This document shows, piece by piece, positions 6,303 to 9,410 of a stretch of 9,410 nucleotides of DNA. Source of the DNA: Gammaproteobacteria bacterium. GTDB taxonomy: Bacteria; Pseudomonadota; Gammaproteobacteria; S012-40. The notes below the pieces were generated by a model, which did not search any database, had not been told where the DNA came from, and was given only the letters and a program-made list of their open reading frames with translations. The position numbers and the translations under genes were made by a program. Positions within the stretch are counted from its first letter, which is position 1. Each line of letters starts with the position of its first letter. The DNA is taken from contig JAOTSL010000112.1 of NCBI GenBank assembly GCA_029864945.1, forward strand, positions 1-9,410, given 5' to 3'.

Positions 6303-7709
6303 CTAGAACTCTTTTCTCACACCCAAAGAAATAGTATTTTGTTGATAATCATCCATGAGCTGCTGTGTTTCATACAGAAAGAAACCTGAAAGCCCTCGTG
6401 GCAGCACCATAGTAATTGAAAACCTACTATTCAAATAGACTGTGTCTTTGTTACCACTTTCAAATGCCATGGTAGTTTTGTTGGGGTCATTGCTAAAATA
6501 AGCGCTGATCGTATCACTGCTACCCTCTAGCTCTTTAATCCAGTTAAATGAAAGCTGTGGGATTAATACGCCAAAACTTGCGCTAATAGGCTGACTCCAC
6601 TGTCCGCCAATGCTCAAGATATTACTTGTTATATTTATCTCATCAACGACCAAGCTATAGGCTACTAGATTATTATTGCAGCCCTTTTCTGAGAATGATT
6701 TAATTGATGAATAGGTTTGGTTTAAGCTGATTACCGCACCAAGTGAATGACCATTTCGAAATGTTTTACTAAAACCAGAACCAAAGCTGAATCCAATATG
6801 GTTGCTCTCCGGTTGGCTGCACGCTAGTGTGTTGGTGGTGATGTCATTTAAGGTAAAAGTAATTGCACGATCCATGTCGAACGAGCGTGAGCCAGAACTT
6901 ATTACACCTTCCACATACCAGTTTGGTTTTATGTTGTATGTGCCGTAGCCGACTAAAGTGTTGGCTTTATTTATCAGCGTACCACCATTATCACCCATAT
7001 CTGCACGTCCACTAACAGTGTTAAATGCAAGGCCCACAAAAGTTTGATTATCAACTCTATAATCTGCACCGGCAACAAGTCGTTGATTAGAGCTATCAAA
7101 ACGGGACTCGGTTGTCGTCTCAGATTGTTTAGAAACAACATGATCACTGGATACGAAACCACTTAAACGCTGGGCAAGCAAGCCACCTGGTAATTCATTA
7201 TTATTTTGATTGAAGAGAATCGGCAGGCTGATACTACCTGTCTTTCTTCCGCCAGTTGATTTAGGCAGATAAGAGTTATGTTTGCTTCTTGAGCGTAGAG
7301 TAGATAAACGCTTACTTATTTCACCAATGGCAACAGTTGCGGGGATTTTTCGGCTGATATTACTCGTTGTTGCACTTTTTTTTGCGGATATTGTTTCGTA
7401 AAAGGCTTTCTTCTCACTGTCAGGCGCATTGCTGACGGTATTAAACCCATCTATTAACTCAAGAATTGCATTTTTTTGTTCTGGAGATACAGAATCTAGA
7501 TCTACGCTGGCTAAAGATTCTTGGATTTCTTGCTGCTTGACTGACATGCTCTCATAGGCAGATATGCCTTTAGAGGCGGGAGCTGTGGGAATAGCATCAT
7601 ATCCACATTTGCATGAGTCACTGGAGCCTGCTGCGATTACAAGGGATGGGCCTATGCTACAAGCGGTCGCGGTTGCCAAAATGGAAAAATAAAAGGGTTT
7701 GAATTGCAT
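6303..7709 (-). CDS. Autotransporter-type beta-barrel protein with short N-terminal region
   Basis: This 468-residue predicted outer-membrane protein has a C-terminal half like the autotransporter beta-domain. A signal peptide (1-27, ending VIAA) precedes a CKC pair (Cys33, Cys35). About 150 residues follow that look mainly helical and polar (for example SVKQQEIQESLASVDLDSVS), with a basic patch (KRLSTLRSRSK). The barrel runs from about residue 205 to the end. It has alternating strands such as TFVGLAFN and NWYVEGVISSGSRSF, two loop Cys (LACSQ, KGCNNN) and the ending ISLGVRKEF with a terminal Phe. Classical autotransporters carry much longer beta-helical passengers, so the N-terminal region may be a plug, linker or small displayed domain. 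It is first in the three-gene envelope unit. TTGAG lies 9 nt before the ATG; a stronger GAGG is 16 nt away, inside a hairpin. Secretion of its own N-terminus is inference. Confidence 0.75.
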   Translation of the reverse strand: MQFKPFYFSILATATACSIGPSLVIAAGSSDSCKCGYDAIPTAPASKGISAYESMSVKQQEIQESLASVDLDSVSPEQKNAILELIDGFNTVSNAPDSEKKAFYETISAKKSATTSNISRKIPATVAIGEISKRLSTLRSRSKHNSYLPKSTGGRKTGSISLPILFNQNNNELPGGLLAQRLSGFVSSDHVVSKQSETTTESRFDSSNQRLVAGADYRVDNQTFVGLAFNTVSGRADMGDNGGTLINKANTLVGYGTYNIKPNWYVEGVISSGSRSFDMDRAITFTLNDITTNTLACSQPESNHIGFSFGSGFSKTFRNGHSLGAVISLNQTYSSIKSFSEKGCNNNLVAYSLVVDEINITSNILSIGGQWSQPISASFGVLIPQLSFNWIKELEGSSDTISAYFSNDPNKTTMAFESGNKDTVYLNSRFSITMVLPRGLSGFFLYETQQLMDDYQQNTISLGVRKEF

Positions 7710-7725
7710 TATTATAATCTCAATT

Positions 7726-7745
7726 CCTCACGGATTACCGAGAGG
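7726..7745 (-). promoter_or_regulatory. Leader hairpin just upstream of the autotransporter-like gene
   Basis: On the mRNA strand CCTCTCGG (7745-7738) faces CCGTGAGG (7733-7726) across a four-base TAAT loop, giving seven pairs and one mismatch. The 3' arm contains GAGG, a Shine-Dalgarno-like word, but it is 16 nt from the ATG. The more likely site, TTGAG, lies just outside the stem. The hairpin could tune translation by changing ribosome access or mRNA stability; this is inference. Confidence 0.35.
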
Positions 7746-7759
7746 GAAAAATTTTGTAT

Positions 7760-7789
7760 TTTATATTCGTAAGCTTTCGACTAAGTCGA
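7760..7789 (-). promoter_or_regulatory. Candidate promoter of the envelope unit, -35 inside a palindrome
   Basis: On the minus strand TCGACT (7789-7784) as -35 is separated by 18 bp from TATAAA (7765-7760) as -10. This places the start near 7753 and gives a leader of about 44 nt. The -35 word forms one half of a perfect 13-bp palindrome TCGACTAAGTCGA (7777-7789), a position typical of a repressor or activator site. The -35 matches only four of six consensus bases. No specific regulator is recognised. Confidence 0.35.
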
Positions 7790-8289
7790 TAGAACAAATT
7801 ATTTTTGTTATTCTTCTAGTTCAGGGGGAGAGAAAATATTTAAACCACTAAAACTTAGACTGAATTTAGTTTTTTCATAAAGCAGAAGCAGTATTAGACA
7901 CTTTTTTTCCTAAAATCGAAAGTATTAATTTAGATAAAAAATTGAAAGTTGCAACCTACTGATTATTAACGCTGCACAATATTTCCCTCCTTCCCATTTA
8001 TCAACCCGTAAAGGTTGGGCGTTTGTTTGTATGTTGGTTTGAGATAAACCGGAGCAGCAATATGTGAGATGAGTTACTTTATGTTCAAATTATATTTACG
8101 AGTAATAGTAGGTCACAAAAAACTGGTTTTGGTTAATATTGTATTTCACTCGATTTTAAATCGAAGAGTTGTGTGCGTTCACATATCACAAGCACGCAGT
8201 TATATTGAGTTGATTAGTCAGGGAAAGAATAAAATATTTATGCATATGTATAATAAAAAAAATCGAAAAAAATAATAAAGGAGATTGCG
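7790..8289. other. AT-rich intergenic region between divergent genes
   Basis: No convincing gene lies here. An open frame at 8069-8275 is judged spurious (see rejected items). The region holds short palindromes: GTTGCAAC (7948-7955), a five-bp stem CAACC/GGTTG around a six-base loop (8002-8017), and the perfect 15-base TCGATTTTAAATCGA (8150-8164). Any of these could bind a dimeric regulator or be chance in AT-rich DNA. Promoters for the + strand genes on the right are expected here, but I cannot place one with confidence. Confidence 0.4.
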
Positions 8290-8376
8290 ATGACTGAACG
8301 TGATCTTTCAATATACAATAATGCCGTTGACAATCTAATGGGGTTTTTAAACGAAATTGTTAGTGGTGCTCAATAA
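8290..8376 (+). CDS. 28-residue small protein of unknown function
   Basis: The frame is ATG to TAA with the reading MTERDLSIYNNAVDN then LMGFLNEIVSGAQ. AAAGGAG (8277-8283) lies 6 nt before the ATG, the best ribosome-binding site in the window, and is the main reason for calling it. The first half is polar and the second half would form a short amphipathic helix. It has no signal peptide or Cys. It precedes the SRPBCC-like gene by 77 bp on the same strand. It could be a functional small protein, a leader peptide, or the surviving start of a truncated gene. No family is recognised. Confidence 0.4.
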   Translation: MTERDLSIYNNAVDNLMGFLNEIVSGAQ

Positions 8377-8421
8377 GTATTAGACAAAATGGCAACGTAT
8401 TTATATATTAAATCAGTGATA

Positions 8422-8427
8422 TATAAT
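8422..8427 (+). promoter_or_regulatory. Possible -10 box for the SRPBCC-like gene
   Basis: TATAAT matches the -10 consensus exactly, 27 bp before the ATG at 8454. It lies in the right arm of an all A-T inverted repeat, TTATATAT/ATATATAA (8401-8408 and 8419-8426). No good -35 is present at normal spacing, so the call is tentative. Confidence 0.2.
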
Positions 8428-8453
8428 AGCAATCTATTAAGGTGTTTTTTGTT

Positions 8454-8872
8454 ATGAGAGTTAAAAATAGGATAACTATTCGTGCCCCTAGAGATTTAGT
8501 GTGGTCTGTTACACAAAAAGTTGAAGATTGGCCTGAATGGACACCTACCATTGAGAGTATACGTCGAGTTTCGAGCGAAAGCTTGTCGGTGGGTAGTGAG
8601 GTTTGGATTCAGCAGCCAGGGTTACAGGAATTGCGATGGACTGTAGTCTAGTTGAGTTAGAGTGTTTTTCATGGAGTTCGAAAGTTCTTGGTATGAAAAT
8701 GATAGCGACGCACAAGCTGACTGAAGTAGAAGGTGGTGTGGAAAATACGTTGATTCTGGAAGTGCCTGGGTGTTTATCTTTTATTTTGTGGCCGTTGATT
8801 CGTGGGAAGTTGGCAAATGCGCTAGAACAAGAAAATTCGGGTCTTAAGGTCTATTGTGAGGAGCGTTGTTAG
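8454..8872 (+). pseudogene. SRPBCC / polyketide cyclase-like gene split by a frame change
   Basis: The first part (ATG 8454 to TAG 8649-8651) reads IRAPRDLVWSVTQKVEDW, then PEWTPTIESI, and on to IQQPGLQELRWTVV. This is the N-terminal half of the START-like SRPBCC hydrophobic-ligand-binding fold. The second half continues one base out of phase from about 8648: VELECFSW, then GMKMIATHKLTEVEGG, then LILEVPG and a C-terminal helix to TAG 8870-8872. Adding one base near 8646-8650 restores about 139 residues, close to the usual ~140-150 for such proteins and in the expected strand order. AAGGTG lies 9 nt before the ATG, so 8454 is preferred over the GTG at 8442. The ligand is unknown. The lesion may be true decay, a sequencing error, or much less likely programmed -1 frameshifting, since no slippery heptamer is visible. 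Confidence 0.7.
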
Positions 8873-8960
8873 TCGTCGGATTTGTATTTGTTAGATAATG
8901 AATTGTAAGCGAATAATTACAGCAATTAATTTAAATTACTTTAACGACTAGGAGGCTGTC

Positions 8961-8987
8961 GAATTGATTACTCGTCTAATTCAATTC
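8961..8987. terminator. Hairpin between converging genes, possible terminator
   Basis: GAATTGATTA (8961-8970) pairs with TAATTCAATTC (8977-8987) around CTCGTC, with one bulged base. It lies between the + strand SRPBCC-like gene and the minus-strand hydrolase, where a bidirectional terminator is expected. No T-run follows on either strand, so termination is only suggested by position. Confidence 0.3.
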
Positions 8988-9089
8988 ACTCCCACACCAA
9001 GCAAAGTATCCGACGATAGGGATATTGTGTTTAAACGGCGGCGCTAACGCTAACACAGCCATTCATAATTGTAATAAGTTGGTATGGCG

Positions 9090-9410
9090 CTATTTGCAAG
9101 CCTTCTTTATTTCATGTGAAAGATTGGCAAATCGGCTAAAGAAATCCCCGATACTTTTATTACCATTAGTGACAATGGCTACGGATATACCTGTTTTATG
9201 ATCCCCGTAGGCGACGGAAGAAAATATACCAGGATGGCCAAAACACCCGTTGCTTCCCCACCAGCCGTAAAATGACGGTGTCATCGTTCCCAGTATAAAG
9301 CCGCGGCCATATGATAGAAATGTTTTGACTGATCTATTCCAACCAAATATTTGCTTGTGAGTGTAATTTTTAATAATTTCGGAATCTATTAACTGCTCCC
9401 CATTAGGGTT
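9090..9410 (-). CDS. Beta-lactamase-family serine hydrolase, C-terminal part (runs off the window)
   Basis: The frame is open from the right edge (9410) to TAG at 9090-9092, giving the last 106 residues. Near the start is GWNRSVKTFLSYGRGFILG, a strand pair typical of class C-like and esterase-like members. Then comes FGHPGIFSSVAYGD, where GHPG occupies the place of the KTG/HxG active-site triad motif. After it GISVAIVTNG matches the final core strand, followed by a C-terminal helix. Members hydrolyse beta-lactams, esters or peptides; the substrate cannot be told from this part. The catalytic SxxK and YxN motifs would lie outside the window. The internal ATG at 9284 is not a start, because family sequence continues upstream of it. 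Confidence 0.75.
   Translation of the reverse strand, partial: NPNGEQLIDSEIIKNYTHKQIFGWNRSVKTFLSYGRGFILGTMTPSFYGWWGSNGCFGHPGIFSSVAYGDHKTGISVAIVTNGNKSIGDFFSRFANLSHEIKKACK

Noticed and set aside
8069..8275. 68-codon + strand open frame just before the 28-codon ORF
   Set aside because: It has only one acidic residue, many AUA and Lys/Asn codons from AT-rich DNA, and a 15-base palindrome inside it. GGAG is 14 nt from its ATG; closer to that GGAG is an ATG followed directly by TGA (8062-8067).

Overview
This 9.4-kb window looks like chromosomal DNA of a Gram-negative bacterium, most likely a marine-type gammaproteobacterium. It is AT-rich, it encodes several outer-membrane beta-barrel proteins ending in a C-terminal Phe, a lipoprotein with a clear lipobox, and a TraF_2-like barrel protein of a kind common in that group. 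The genus is inference only. I see no tRNA, rRNA, CRISPR array, transposase or intact insertion sequence.

Left part (1-1171): a gene-poor, eroded stretch. It holds an orphan coding-like fragment at the left edge, a GC-rich hairpin, and a small divergent cold-shock-domain gene (442-696, +). A 13-bp word from inside that gene is repeated 147 bp upstream in the same reading frame. A ~144-bp imperfect palindrome (722-865) follows, shaped like a dispersed palindromic repeat. Then comes a decayed short gene (905-1168, +) whose reading frame survives in three phases and is broken by one stop and two frame changes.

Centre (1172-7709, all minus strand): a class-V PLP enzyme related to cysteine desulfurases (1172-2821) with an unusual charged C-terminal tail, then a gap of about 335 bp, then a compact three-gene unit read 7709 to 3157. 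The unit is an autotransporter-type beta-barrel protein with a short, mostly helical N-terminal region, a TraF_2-like outer-membrane protein, and a lipoprotein with an SdrD-B-like Ca-binding-type motif. Spacings of 39 and 32 bp and one candidate promoter upstream suggest co-transcription. All three products are predicted for the cell envelope, so they may act as one surface assembly. No function is established for it, and this unit is the best candidate here for an uncharacterised system.

Right part (7710-9410): an AT-rich leader region with palindromes, a 28-codon ORF with an excellent ribosome-binding site (8290-8376, +), an SRPBCC/polyketide-cyclase-like gene split by one frame change (8454-8872, +), and the C-terminal part of a beta-lactamase-family serine hydrolase running off the right edge (9090-9410, -). 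The flanks of the central genes therefore show repeated signs of gene decay.
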